The notes beneath the pieces are model-generated. The model made no database searches and had not been told where the DNA came from. It saw only the letters and a list, made by a program, of their open reading frames with translations. Positions 1 through 10,959 of a stretch of DNA of 64,000 nucleotides are shown here, piece after piece. Position numbers and translations under genes: made by a program. The DNA is taken from contig JAHDVF020000457.1 in the NCBI GenBank assembly GCA_022606425.2, positions 186,001-250,000 of the forward strand, given 5' to 3'. This stretch comes from Lepidostoma basale. Its lineage: Eukaryota > Arthropoda > Insecta > Trichoptera > Lepidostomatidae. How positions within the stretch are numbered: the first letter of the stretch is position 1; every line of letters begins with the position of its first letter.

Positions 1-185
1 TTGAGCGTATAAACCTAATTGAACGAGCGATACGATTGGCAGAGAGCTGCGGAAACCGATCGAAGCCGTAAACCTAAGTGGAATTAGACTACAATAAATA
101 TTAAAAAGACCATTGACAGAGAGCTGCCGAAACCGGTCGAAGCCGTAAACCTAATTGGAATTAAACTACAATAAATATTAAATAG
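1..185. repeat. 77-bp tandem repeat carrying a GAAACCGGTC core
   Basis: Two copies lie 77 bp apart (CAGAGAGCTG at 40 and 117; GTAAACCTAA at 68 and 145), and a third, shifted partial copy starts the window. Each unit holds CCGAAACCGGTCGAAGCC, the same core seen in the palindromic repeats of this window and again near 19567 and 46600. The array may continue to the left of the window. Confidence 0.7.
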
Positions 186-371
186 AAATATTTAATTATT
201 ATATTTTTATTATTTCAAATGAACTTCTACGAAAAAATTTCAAATAAAAACATTAGTACGTGTGATGAAGTTCTCGATAAGAGTTTTTATTGGGATCAGA
301 ATATGTTAAAGATTTATTTATTGTTTTTTGAACAATAAATAAATTTAAATATTCAATGCTTATAAAATCGT

Positions 372-496
372 CAGTTTTTTAGAAGCTTTATTAAATTTAA
401 AGGGAGTAACATGTTTTGCTTACTATGCCAATAAAGGCCCTAGCAAGGCGACACGTGTCACTCCCATAAAATATAATAAAACTTCTAGAATTGTTT
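372..496. repeat. HP-A palindromic repeat
   Basis: The left arm (TTTTTAGAAGCTTTATTA, then GGGAGTAACATG) is matched in inverted orientation by the right arm (CACGTGTCACTCCC, then TAATAAAACTTCTAGAA). Only about 25 bp separate the arms, so the single strand could form a long hairpin. Confidence 0.75.
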
Positions 497-744
497 ACGG
501 GTTTATTTTATTCGTATTTGTGCAAAGATTGCGATTAAATTTGTCTGTCGAAAGACGTCAATTATTATCAAAGTGTGCTCCAACAAGTTATTCCTATACT
601 AAAGAATCAGACACGTTTATATGGCGTTCACCTAATCATTTAAACGACATTATAATTAAAAGTAAAAGTATGATTAATTATCGTATTTCCATATTTATTA
701 CTATACTCTAAATGCCTATTTCAGTTTTCGAATGCCTACTCAAC

Positions 745-965
745 AACAACAACAATCTATTACGCCGTTTCTCTGAAAGCGCAGGCAGAGAGAATGGACC
801 GCCACAATACTCTATCCTGATGCATCTCTCTAGTTTCATCCGCATTCATACAGCGAGTCATACACGCACGTGTTTTCCTCGGTCTTCCTCGACTTCGTAC
901 TCCATTCACATCGTTAACGTATACATTCTTAACCATTATTTCTTCATCCATGCGTCCCATGCCTA
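745..965 (-). pseudogene. NLR-1 non-LTR retrotransposon 3' end
   Basis: The minus strand encodes VNDVNGVRSRGRPRKT and TRCMNADETREMHQDR, the conserved C-terminal tail of the NLR-1 reverse-transcriptase polyprotein. It ends in ACGGCGTAATAG followed by a GTT-repeat tail. The element is severely 5'-truncated and not functional. Confidence 0.7.
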
Positions 966-984
966 CTATTTCGTTTAAATAATC

Positions 985-1290
985 TTCTTCCTAGCCTTCC
1001 CTCCACTGCTGAGTGTAGGCCTCTTCCATCTGTCTCAATTTTTCTGTATCCTGTGCCACTTCAATCAATTTTTTCCCGGCGACCACAACAATATCGTCGG
1101 CCCATCTCTTCTGTGGCCGACCGACACCCATTTTTTTCCCCATGGCCTCCATTTTAAGACTTTGGGAGTCCATCTTGAACTTGGCTGTCTGGCTACGTGT
1201 CCTGCCCGTTGCCATTTCAATTTTGATATCCGATCCATATGATATCGGCGTCTGATTTCTGTATTTGTAATTAAATATTGCCAGTATTCA
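985..1290 (-). pseudogene. Second-type non-LTR RT C-terminal fragment
   Basis: Two overlapping minus-strand frames encode WQRAGHVARQ and GRPQKRWADDIVVVAG ... EEAYTQQW. This is the terminal domain of endonuclease/reverse-transcriptase proteins common in insect genomes. The shift between frames shows that it is dead. Confidence 0.7.
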
Positions 1291-1329
1291 AATAATAACA
1301 TGGTTATAAATGGTGGCACATACATTCCA

Positions 1330-1850
1330 AAAAGCGCACCTCTCTTATACGAAGGAGAAATTCAAAAGTGAAGAACATTTACCACCTCGCCAAGTGGCTT
1401 GTAAGCGACCCGATTGTTGGCAGATGTACCTAATATGTACTGCTATGATAACAAGTTATCGTGACCGGTATAGACAACGGCCATAACGGAAATTGTTTGA
1501 TTAATCGCACCGTTTGATTACCTCGCTGAAAGGTTGGCTGCTAATAACTGTTACGATTATTCCCAGCCGCCGCCGGTTCGTGCCCTACAAACTATCACAC
1601 TCTCCTTGAACAGGTATTTTTTTTCTTTGTTTAGGCGGAAGCAATACTTATATCTCTTTTTGCCGCTGATTGAATGGTGCCGTGACTGGCATCTTAATAT
1701 TTTTATAATTGACGAAATCTTTTCTCTTTTCCGTGTGTTTTTGTATATTGCTCGTGCAACATCACATAATTTATTGTTGATCCAAACTATTGCTGTTGCA
1801 TACGGTACTCTACGAAATTGAATTTTTTATATATATATTCACCTTCACCA
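1330..1850. other. No recognised feature
   Basis: I see no exon, RNA gene or terminal repeat here. Short open frames have no recognisable similarity. Confidence 0.5.
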
Positions 1851-1856
1851 ACTGAT

Positions 1857-2060
1857 GTTGGAGTGGAAAATTGACGGACGCCGAGAGCCCGGAAGGAGAC
1901 AAATGTCCTGGCTGCGAAACGTGAGGGAGTGGACCGGCATCCGAAGTGTGGAGGAACTGTTCCGAACGGCGCAGGACAGTGACAGGTTCGCCGAGATGAT
2001 TGCCAACGTTGGGGGGACCCGACAGGGTACTTGGCAGAAGAAGAAGAATATATAAATATA
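1857..2060 (+). pseudogene. Non-LTR RT C-terminal fragment
   Basis: The frame encodes GRREPGRRQMSWLRNVREWT ... FAEMIANVGGTRQGTW, the typical last residues of an insect endonuclease-RT protein, followed by an AAG-rich 3' tail. Only the 3' end is present. Confidence 0.7.
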
Positions 2061-2169
2061 AACAAAGTGGGTTTTTTTAACAATCATATGAGTAGAATAA
2101 ACAACGGTAAAGAAAGTATGAAAGTATATTGGAGGCGTTTGATAGGTGGATATACCGTATACCGTGAAC

Positions 2170-2460
2170 CGATAGGGTCAGTAATGCAGACGTACTACAG
2201 AGTCGGTGTGAAGATTAGAAAGGTCTCTTATTTGGGTCATGTGCTAAGAGGAGAAAGATACCACCTCCTTCGGCTGATAATCATGGGCAAAATAGAGGGT
2301 CGTCGGGGAGTTGGTAAAAGTCAATAGTGCTGGCTACGAAATATAAAAGAACGAGCAGAGTTGAGAACCTGTTCCAAGTGGAGCAGGACGGAGATGCTTT
2401 CGTTGCAGTGATCGCCAACGTTGGGGGGACCTGACACGGCACCAAAAGAAGAGAAAAAAG
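2170..2460 (+). pseudogene. Second copy of the preceding RT fragment type
   Basis: KIRKVSYLGHVLRGERYHLL and MGKIEGRRGVGKSQ match the stretch that precedes the 1857 fragment in intact relatives. A stop follows and the next residues (WLRNIKERAE) are in another frame. It ends in GGGGGGACCTGACACGGCACC plus an AAG-rich tail. Confidence 0.6.
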
Positions 2461-3010
2461 AAAGTATTTGTTAACGATGTAAAATGTACTAGAAGTAGAG
2501 GAAAACCGAGGAAAACGTGGCACGATCAAATCAATAAAATATTGAATGTCGGCCACGCAAGGTGTCGGAGAAATTGACGCGCGAGAAGAGCAGAATAAAT
2601 GCAGTACAGATGAAATTCCATGGACGTAGTTTGGTAAAAACGACCTACGACAGAATTTCAAATGTTAATGTAAGTGGAAGAAAGTATTATAATTATGTAT
2701 AAAATTATGAAAGGATAACTGCTTTGGTTTGGACACATAGAACGCATGGATGAAGAATGGACGGTAAAGAAGGAACGTTAACGATGTGAATGGAGTACGG
2801 AGTCGAGGAAGATGAACATGATCAAATTAATCAAATTTTAAAGGTAGACCATTTTAGAAGTCGGAAGAATCGACGTGTGTGTATCACTCTCTTTATAAAT
2901 GTGGAGGATCCTAGCTAGGTGTGTCAAGATAGAGTAGAGTGGCGGTCCATTCTCTTTGCCTATCCTTTCGGAGAAACGGCGTGATGGTTTGTTATTGTTT
3001 TTGTTATAAT
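2460..3010 (+). pseudogene. Degenerate NLR-1 fragments
   Basis: Pieces encoding FVNDVKCTRSRGKPRKTWHD and NDVNGVRSRGR can be read in several frames. The block ends with the NLR-1 signature GAGAAACGGCGTGATGG and a TTGTTATTG-rich tail. It appears to be two decayed copies end to end. Confidence 0.6.
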
Positions 3011-3475
3011 GTGCTAGCTGGCGAGTGAAAATTTTCCGTTTGGCACCCCATTATTTACGGTTGATCCGAGCGATTGATGTTGAATGAATTGTTGTTATGA
3101 ATGAAACACATTATTACAAAATGTGTTCTCGGCGGTTAATGCTCCATCGGCAACTGTGTATATTGTTAGACGAGCTAGTCCGGCCAAAAATACGCCAGTC
3201 CAATGGATTGGCAATTTCCCCAATATTTTTTGTGTGTTGTCGCCAATGAGCGAAAGAGTCATTGAAGTCATACTAATGGACACTGATTATGCTTTCTTAT
3301 TCGGAGTATACAGGTTGTTCCGGAAATTGTAGTTCTTTGCGAAATTCGGCGGACTACACATCAACGTAACATTCTTAATAACTTATTTCGATTTTAATCA
3401 CTCGCAAATGGATAAGTTACATTATAAAAGTAGATCGTAGTATCGATATCCTTTTTTTCCCATTTTGGAATTTAA
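3011..3475. other. No recognised feature
   Basis: Two small opposite-strand open frames overlap here, but neither shows a domain, splice context or family similarity. Confidence 0.45.
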
Positions 3476-3477
3476 TC

Positions 3478-4047
3478 AAATCAAATCAAGTCAGTTTATT
3501 AACTCAAAAGACATTACAAACAGGAAAATGTTTAAGGCATCTATTGAGTACAGGTAAAATATTATAAAATATAACATAGTACCAGGAACGCATTATAGAT
3601 GGTTCGATATTAGGAAGACAAGATACTTTCTAAAGTCAGGAGTATTTGTCTCCTGAACGTACCTTCACTAATATGAAAGACGTCGATCTCCGAGGAGACC
3701 GCGTTCAGCAGACTAATTGCTCTTCCCACCGGTGTCACCAGAGGCAGATTGGTTCTGGTGGCCGGTAGGTAAAACAATATGTGCTGTCGCTGTCGGAGAA
3801 ATCTACCAGGGACAAAAAGACCAACACCCTCCAGCACGGCCGAGTTCTCGAAATATCCCCTAATTAATTTAAAGAATTGGGTAATGGGATGCCCATCTCT
3901 TCGAAGCTGTAAAGAATTGGTTCCAAGCATTCCTAAAAGAAATGCCGTGGGATAGAGCCACGTATAACTACCATACTCCCTCAGAAATTTTTTCTGAACC
4001 CTCTCCAGCATAACGGAATATCTCGCCTCGTGAGGACTCCATATCAC
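3478..4047 (-). pseudogene. Jockey-type non-LTR retrotransposon 3' end
   Basis: On the minus strand 145 residues read IWSPHEARYSVMLERVQKKF ... FFKLIRGYFENSAVLEGVGL ... RQRQHILFYLPATRTNLPLV, the C-terminal region of jockey-clade reverse transcriptases. The 3' end (low coordinates) closes with a TTTGATTTGATT repeat tail at 3476-3493. The 5' part is missing. Confidence 0.8.
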
Positions 4048-4534
4048 AGAACCACTTTCGATCTATCAAATCTTTTAATATAAAGGCCCTTTATAATCAT
4101 CAAATTTATTATTATTATCAACGAAGTAATGCGTACAGTACCCGGCGGTGAGCAATAACATCGGGCTGAAGAATGAAACTATCGGCTAACTTCGGCTTTG
4201 TAGAGCACCGTCTCTGTCTGATACAGCTTTTTCTAGATACGGCACCGTTAGCGCATCGTGCGACAGAGACGACGCTCTACAATGGCAAAGTTAACCGATT
4301 ATGGCCGACAGTCTCTTTCTTAAATCCGATGTGCACTACTTATCATCGGCTACTATGTGATAATTATAAGCCAGCTTATAAGCTAACCATGACCGGTTTC
4401 GGAATAAGTGGAGTAGTTTTAATAAATCGGTCGCGGTTAACTATATTTTATATTATACTAGATGTGACTTTTAAATATATATATATATATTTTTTACGTT
4501 TTTTTTATGAATTAAAACATTGTTTTTTCCATTT

Positions 4535-4735
4535 ATGAGTTAATTTTTTTCGACATGTTTCGAAGGCTTACACACTTTCATCATCGGAAGAACGATATAA
4601 AGATTTTATATCGTTCTCCCGATGATGAAGGCCTTCGAAACATGTCTATAAAAATAAACTCAAAAGTGGAAAAAACTGTTTTTATTCATAAAAAAAATAG
4701 TCATTAAGGAATTCCAGTGTTAACGCCTTAAGTTT
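4535..4735. repeat. HP-F palindromic repeat with hammerhead-like cores
   Basis: CGACATGTTTCGAAGGCTT ... CATCATCGG on the left is inverted on the right as CCCGATGATGAAGGCCTTCGAAACATGTC, with a short central hairpin (ACGATATAAAGATTTTATATCGTT). Each arm has GATGA, a stem and GAAACATGTC, but the core reads CCGATGA instead of CTGATGA. Confidence 0.7.
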
Positions 4736-4854
4736 ATCTAAAATTATTTTTTTACATCTCAGAATCGAATGGTTATTTTTTTCTTCTGAAACATGTACTA
4801 CACCATGTACGACAATTCTTATAGAAGAACGTGACAGTATATTAAAAATAATTT

Positions 4855-5000
4855 TAAAACACTTTTATACCTTGTTTTTACACCGCTTTATTTTGTCTTA
4901 TCGAACCAACAGGTTTCGCTACTGCCAGAGCTTCGTCGGGGGTACAAAAAACTAGCCGGTAGATTCGATAAAACAAAAAAAAACGGTCTAAAATAGAGTA
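4855..5000. repeat. HP-C palindromic repeat, decayed copy
   Basis: TTTTGTCTTATCGAACCAAC on the left is partly inverted at GTAGATTCGATAAAACAAAA on the right. The minus strand of the left arm reads CGACGAAGCT ... AGCGAAACCTGTT, a degenerate hammerhead-like core (U4 replaced by C). Confidence 0.55.
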
Positions 5001-5049
5001 TTAAATTATTATAATAAGTGTTTCATACGAAAATATAACAATATATTCA

Positions 5050-5690
5050 AAATATCTGGAATCTGAAAATCTGGAACAAGTTGATGAATTTGTTTATTTT
5101 GGAAGTATGTTTACAAAGGGTGGACGAGTCGAGAAAGATATTGAAAGAAGGGTTGGGGCAGACAACAGAGTAAATGGTGCACTTAGAGTTGTCATTGCAA
5201 ACAAAAGCCTATCCAAAAAAGCTAAGATGGCAGTGCACAATGGTGTTCTTGTGCCGACTCTTATGTATGGAAGTGAAGCATGGAACTGGCAAAAGAAGGA
5301 TGAAAGTAGAATAAATGCAGTAGAAATGAGATCTCTAAGACGAATGTGTGGTATATGGAGTGCCAAATGCAAATATAAGTGTTGCGGTGCGAATGAAAGT
5401 GTTATGAACAAAATAATTAAGGGGTCATTAAGATGGTTTGGACACATGGAAAGAATGGTGAAGAAGGTATATGTAAAATACGTGAACGGAGCTAGAAATA
5501 GAGATTGGCCGAGGAAAACTGGTCACGATCGAATCAACCAAATATTAAATGTGTGCATGAAAGGATGTGTGAGTATAGAGGAATCGAGAGATGTATGTCA
5601 GGACAGAACAGTGTGGCTGTCCATTTTTCTGCCTACCCCTACGGAGAGACGGCATGATGGTTAGTTAGTTAGTTATTATTCAAAATATCG
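5050..5690 (+). pseudogene. NLR-1 non-LTR RT C-terminal region, best-preserved copy
   Basis: An open frame of 185 residues (5107-5664) reads RRVGADNRVNGALRVVIANK ... NGVLVPTLMYGSEAWNWQKK ... GSLRWFGHMERMVKK and ends in the conserved tail of the RT polyprotein. The catalytic RT palm (YADD region) is upstream and absent, so this is a 5' truncation. The 3' end is CGGCATGATGGTTAGTTAGT with TTAG repeats. It serves as the reference for the NLR-1 fragments in the rest of the window. Confidence 0.8.
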
Positions 5691-5699
5691 TATACAAAT

Positions 5700-6035
5700 A
5701 CTAGTTTTTTTTTAAATGTATTCGTGCGTATGTATACACACATACCAGTTCTACTCTGTCAATATTATTCGTATGTCCATGTTGACAAATACATTTAAGT
5801 GTGCCCTGCAGACCTGTAGTTAGTTAATGAAGACTGTTTGACGTTCAGTTAGCATACGCATTCAATGTTTGCATAATACATTTCACGGCATCACGTTCCC
5901 TCGGCGTATCGGCCATCGTAACCACTGGATATATTGCTTCTGGAAGCAAATTAACCATTCCGCCTGAGGCCAGGCGATTCAACAAAAAAATGTATCTTTT
6001 AAATCAGTCGACATTGAATAGCGGATTGCCATTGC
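5700..6035. other. No recognised feature
   Basis: AT-rich sequence without a recognisable gene or terminal repeat. Confidence 0.4.
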
Positions 6036-6079
6036 TGTGTTTAAAAGGAAGAATTATGTTGTGTATTTAATATTGATTG

Positions 6080-6150
6080 AAACATTTTCTAAGAGTTTTA
6101 TATTTTATTGGAGTGACATGTTTCGCCTTGCTAAGGCGTCAAATGTGGCG
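6080..6150. repeat. HP-A left arm only
   Basis: TAAGAGTTTTATATTTTATTGGAGTGACATGTTTCGCCTTGCTAAGGCG matches HP-A left arms. The inverted right arm is missing. Confidence 0.6.
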
Positions 6151-6302
6151 AGAATCAATCGCGTAGTTCATATTCATATACATTATTGTTATTGTTGTTC
6201 ATATACCCAAGCTAATGGAGCAAAATAATGTATTTAAGGTAATTGATATGGCTTAATTCATTGTTAATAAGGGGTTAATAACCGGGCATTCATCAGTAAA
6301 AA

Positions 6303-6530
6303 AAAACGTCCGTCTTCTAGGAGTTTTATTAAATTTTATATGGAATAACATATTTAGCCCTTCTAAGGCATTATCAAATGTATTGATGACATTTGATAAT
6401 GCCTGAGAAGGGCGAAACATGTCGTTCTATATAAAATTTAATAAAAATCCTAGAAGACAGACGTTTTCATTTATATTAATTATTTAATAAGGAGTTTTAC
6501 ATCATTGTTCAAGAATCAATAAATAAATAA
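6303..6530. repeat. HP-A palindromic repeat with conserved 3' flank
   Basis: The arms 6306-6385 and 6388-6466 are inverted copies (CTTCTAGGAGTTTTATTAAA versus TTTAATAAAAATCCTAGAAG). They are followed by GGAGTTTTACATCATTGTTCAAG, a flank also found after the copies near 14100 and 63280. The right arm carries TTGATAATGCC ... GGGCGAAACATGTC. Confidence 0.8.
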
Positions 6531-6534
6531 AACA

Positions 6535-6880
6535 CCTCGATGCCAGCGAGCCTGGCGAAACCAGTCGCTGTCTAAATAAAGACAAAAGTGGAAGTAGTTA
6601 AAAAACATTGTTTTATTTAATTATTAAATAAAACACTGCTTATAATTTTGATTCTGCATGCAGATGTGCATTGATATATTCTCGTACAGTCAAGTATTGT
6701 GTTAATGTAATGGTTTTACTGAAATCTCTTGATGGAAGTTCATTTAAAATAATAATTAAATATATATATTTTTTAATAAGACCAGTCTGTCGATGTCATC
6801 TAGTCTCTGTCGAAATAATGACAAAAAGTGGTAGTAAAAAAGTGTAGTTATTATAAAAAGCAGTGTTTTAAAAAAATAAC
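6535..6880. repeat. HP-B repeat fragments
   Basis: GATGCCAGCGAGCCTGGCGAAACCAG followed by AATAAAGACAAAAGTGGAAG (6539-6600), then a second, rearranged copy introduced by GAAATCTCTTGATGGAAG (6721-6860). Stem CCAG/CTGG precedes GAAACC, as in other HP-B copies. Confidence 0.6.
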
Positions 6881-6954
6881 GTTTACTAACCACGATGAAA
6901 TTTTATAAAAGAATGTGTTTTTTTACCCAACAAATTCTATGTGCATAATTTGTA

Positions 6955-7130
6955 TATAATGATGGAAGATGAAGCCAGAGGGTTTCTGAATGGAGGCCAA
7001 GATTGGTCCGAAGAAGTGTCTGAGACAGCCTACCAGGTGGAGCGATGGTATTGTGCTGACAGCGGGGAGGGCCTGGAGAACACTGGCGAGAGACCGAAAG
7101 GGATGGCGTACTGAGACAAGCTGACGAAGA
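6955..7130 (+). pseudogene. Non-LTR RT C-terminal fragment
   Basis: The + strand encodes KKCLRQPTRWSDGIVLTAGR then AWRTLARDRKGWRTE, the standard end of insect endonuclease-RT proteins. About 55 residues survive. Confidence 0.6.
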
Positions 7131-7149
7131 TATATTATATTTGGCACAT

Positions 7150-7940
7150 AAAAAAATTGCCTTTATGTATTGTTAAATGTCTATATTTATTTTTTGCATT
7201 CAGACTTTTAATATTCGCATGTGAAATTTTTCGCTTAATAAACATACTAACCTGCTATAAAGTTGATATATTTATACGCAGTTAATGGCGTAATTACCCC
7301 GAATTAACGTACCAATGATCACCTGTTGGTTATCGCACTCTTGCATTTGAATACTAATGATACAATACAATATTTCCACTTTATTTACAGTATATAATTT
7401 CAGTTCTCATAGCCCCCATTCGGGAAGTTCTCACTCGGCTAACAATCATAATGAATAATATTGTTTATCTTGAGTATTTCGGGTCATTTCTCTGAATAAA
7501 CTCGCACAAAAGAGTATCACACATTCGGATTGCAATCATACAATTAGCAGGGGAATGATACGTGTATGCCGTGTGAAAGCGCTCCTCTGCCCCGTTAAGA
7601 ATCTAGAAGATTACTTAATGAATATTTAATTATTGCCTTTTTATTAGCAAAGGTCGAAGTACCACTAGTCTTGTAAGATAATTTCTACGCTAATCTGGGT
7701 TAGCTGTTAACTTGGATACCTACATTTTTTATGCTCGTGATTCTGTGGGAGTATTATTTTTATCTCGTCCTAGTTTATTTATGTCAGTTTGTGCTCTACA
7801 CTCTTGCATAAGTTTTTTTTTTATTTGTTTCGAAACAGTTACTAATAAAAAACGAAATTTAGCAAAAAATTACATTTTATATTTGATCTGTCCTTTTAAA
7901 AATGTCGAGATTGATGAATCTATTATTTAATCTTATTTTT
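7150..7940. other. No recognised feature
   Basis: AT-rich DNA. A 72-residue open frame at 7712 has no recognisable similarity or coding character. Confidence 0.4.
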
Positions 7941-8676
7941 ATATATCGTGGGTTCAATACTAGAACTAGATAACTCTAAATACGTAGTTTTGAGATAATG
8001 GCAATTAAAGTTTTTGGCTACACAAATCATGACATTACTTTCAGAAGGATAGTAATTAACACGTAGTTTATTGTTGAAAAACATAGCTAAGAGTTCAAGG
8101 AAGCCACTAAATGTATAAACTTGACCGAAAATGACTTCATTATTTTTTAACAATTAAAATAGTGAGATATCTAGTTTTAGCACTAACCATTGTTGCGGGG
8201 TATATCAGGATCTGTACTTGTAATAATTAGTTATCTATGACTTCGAACCAACATTTTGACACTATTGCTTGAATTATTATACTAATGTTAATGTTTAAAA
8301 AAGTTTTAATTAGGTATATTATTTTTATACTTATGAAAGTTTTATTTAAACACTATGTAAATGTTACTTATTAATCTTTATTTAAAGCTATCGCGATTTT
8401 GGTGATGCTATACAATTCACTAGCTCAATAAAACTGATTGACAAGCCTATAAAAGTGTTTAAATAAAACTCTTGTATAAAAATGTATAGAAATTGTCACA
8501 TAGTTAATGTCTCTAATATAAATTAAATAATTTTAATCGATTTTATTGAAAAAAAAAATTATAAAGTTCAATAAATAACTTAGTCTTCCGTCTTGTTGTC
8601 AAACTTTAGGTTGCTATTAAAAAAAATATACTCCATGCTTATATTATAGCTGGTGGAGAAGAAGAGAATAATGATT

Positions 8677-8895
8677 TCAAATCTTCATCTTTTTTTTGGA
8701 AATCGGACTCTGGGCCGGCATTTTCTTAAGTTGTCTTACAGAATTATTGGACATCCTTTGAGACGATTTCAAACAGTTCACAGTGGAAAATTCATCATCA
8801 AAATTCGTTTTGATTTTGAAGGAATATGGGGACTCTGCTTCAAATCGCAACCAGCTCATTTTTTGCCAATGTACTGGCCTTTTGTTAATGTCTAC
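8677..8895 (-). pseudogene. Decayed C-terminal part of the transposase
   Basis: The minus strand reads MSWLRFEAESPYSFKIKTNF followed by a Ser/Lys-rich end and is open for about 70 residues. It lies downstream of the 9427-9840 fragment on the same strand inside the same element. By position it is probably the end of the same protein, with the connecting frame lost. Confidence 0.45.
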
Positions 8896-9426
8896 TTTTT
8901 TTATATTTAAATATGACGGAGAAAAACTTTTCCAGTCATAGAAGTCAACATTGTCTATGGCTTATCGCCCTGTTTACGAGCACTCCGAGCAAGAGTTTTC
9001 CAGTCATTCGGCCAATTGACTTTTCGAACTCTCTAAAATTCAGATACAATGGCCGAATGAACTGAATTACACTCCATCTCGGAGTGCCCTGAAGTCCTAA
9101 ACTTTAAATCTATAGATTTAACAGGCAGATGAGAAACAGCGTGCATACACATTGCTGCTACGAATTGATTGAGATTCTGCCCACCACATCGATCGCCGAA
9201 ACAGCGGATTTCTGTGGATCCTATTTGAGATTGGAAATATCTATATACTCGTAGACAGAAATCAATCTCGCAGCTTCCTCTCCCTGCCTCTCCTTCGTGT
9301 CACATAAAACAAATCCCTTCCTTTTTGACCACATCATAAATTGTAAAATTGTACGTTGCCAAACGCCTTTTGTAAAACAGAGCATTATTGGAAGGGTTAC
9401 TTGGAACCATTCAAAGTTGCTGCAGG

Positions 9427-9840
9427 TCAAAATTTATTGATACAGTCGTACCTCCTAATCGCTCGGCTATTACTTTGTCTTCTTTTTTTAACTCTTCTTG
9501 CTGCGTTCTTTATGTCTACATGCTCTTTGTAATTATCCACTATTACCCCGTCTTCAACAGCCATGCAAATTTTGTATTTATCCTTTTTAGGTTGATGGAA
9601 TCCCAGATTGAAATTATTGCAGAAGATATTTCCATAAGCAGAATCTTTAACACACGGTATTTGTTTTTCTTCACAATCTTTGATACAAGATCGATACAAC
9701 ATTCTTATATTTAAGTCTGGAGATAGATACTTTCGTTCGGTATCAGATCTGGTATAGTGTGACGCCACAACTGGAAAAGACTGAATGTGTTTTTTAACAT
9801 TTTCTATCATTTCACTACTAGTTGTCTAGTTCTAGCACTA
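9427..9840 (-). pseudogene. Transposase-like protein fragment
   Basis: An open frame of 127 residues contains YLSPDLNIRMLYRSCIKDCE, then CNNFNLGFHQPKKDKYKICM and a basic stretch RRVKKRRQSNSR. I recognise the 'SPDLNI.. / NLGFHQPKKD' pattern from uncharacterised insect transposon proteins. In relatives the lysine-rich motif is followed by a Cys pair, whereas here one Cys (KYKIC) remains. There is no full-length frame, so it is not functional. Confidence 0.55.
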
Positions 9841-10023
9841 AACGAAGTATGATTTTTCCTTTTGTCTACTTTTAAAATTTGTCTTTAATTCAATAATGGT
9901 AGAATATTTTAGATAACCAATTAGAGCATTCAGTACTCCTTGAGCAACACAAACATTTGGCATAAATAACTCAAAACCACCAAAATTCGACTTATCTAGT
10001 TCTAGTATTGAACCCACGATATA

Positions 10024-10550
10024 ATACTTAAGGCGTTAACACTGAAATTCCATAATAATTATATTTTTAAATTGAAACACTATTTTCCACTTTTGAGTGA
10101 AAAAACATTCATTACAATATCTGTATTATTTTATCTGTTAAATATTGAATTGGAATTAAAATATATTATATGAGCACATGTAGATTTGATACTTGTGCAT
10201 TTTGTAAGACTTGTTCGATGATCTGATTGTCTTTTTATTTTTTCTACTAGTTATAATTAAAATAGCCTCTTTCGTTTTTTTTTTTTTTATCCATTTTGTT
10301 CAACTGGTTTATGCAGCTCGCTGTCAACGTCTGGGCATTAACAGACGATACGTCATCACGTACATAAATATGGAAGCGAGCTGTCAAATATGATTAGAAT
10401 TTATATAAAATGAGTATTATGAAATCAAATACGTAAAAATAAGGATTTATTTATTAAAATGAAATTCTACCAAAAAATCACAATAACGAAGTTAACGTTT
10501 TGATTTGTTTCTTAATTTTTTTTAAAACTCTTTATTAAATATTTGATATA
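10024..10550. other. HP-F half copy, then unremarkable AT-rich DNA
   Basis: AAGGCGTTAACACTGAAATTCC at 10029-10050 and TTTTCCACTTTTGAGTG at 10082-10098 match the outer part of HP-F. Nothing is recognised after 10130. Confidence 0.45.
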
Positions 10551-10715
10551 AAATCTGCTTTATAGAAGTTTTAATGTATTTTATAAAAATGACATGTTTC
10601 GCCATGCAAAGATATTATCAAAAAATATATATATTGTTCAATTTACATTGTAAAGCGTATAATTTAATTCCCATAAAATGTACTTAAACATCTAGAAATC
10701 AGACATTTTAATTTT
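10550..10715. repeat. HP-A palindromic repeat, diverged
   Basis: Left arm TAGAAGTTTTAATGTATTTTATAAAAATGACATGTTTCGCC. Right arm TTCCCATAAAATGTACTTAAACATCTAGAAATCAGAC. The centre is expanded by AT-rich sequence. Confidence 0.6.
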
Positions 10716-10959
10716 GATTAAATAATTTGCTTTATTTCTCACAATCGTTTTTACTCACAACACATTTATCCTATTGTAAAACTGACGATTTGTTCCACGA
10801 GCTAGTTTTTAGCGTTACGATTTAAGTCGTAACAAATTTTCCCATAGTTTAGCACGGCGCCATATTAATAAACTGAAATTGTTATGTTTTTTATATTGAA
10901 TACAGATGTCACGTGTTGGAAGAAAAAACAGTTTCCTGAAAACTAGAAGCTTTTCCGGT

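Larger units (their letters stand above)
7942..10023 (-). mobile_element. 2.1 kb DNA transposon with 28-bp inverted termini and TATA flanks
   Basis: TCGTGGGTTCAATACTAGAA at 7946 is repeated inverted at the other end (10000-10019), and identity continues through CTAGATAA. The inverted repeat is 28 bp, or 32 bp if the flanking TATA (7942-7945 and 10020-10023) is counted. TATA may be the target duplication, but being palindromic it cannot be told apart from the inverted repeat itself. Diverged copies of the terminal motif recur inside near 8167 (CTAGTTTTAGCACTAA) and 9824 (TCTAGTTCTAGCACTAA). The minus strand holds decayed transposase pieces. I do not assign a superfamily; 4-bp-target families such as Sola are one possibility. 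Confidence 0.75.

Noticed and set aside
5107..5664. 185-residue open frame as a host gene.
   Set aside because: Near-identical fragments recur at 28485, 29600 and 39600, and the motifs are RT C-terminal; it is a retrotransposon end.
7923..8153. 76-residue minus-strand frame as transposase.
   Set aside because: It spans the element terminus and shows no similarity to the transposase pieces.
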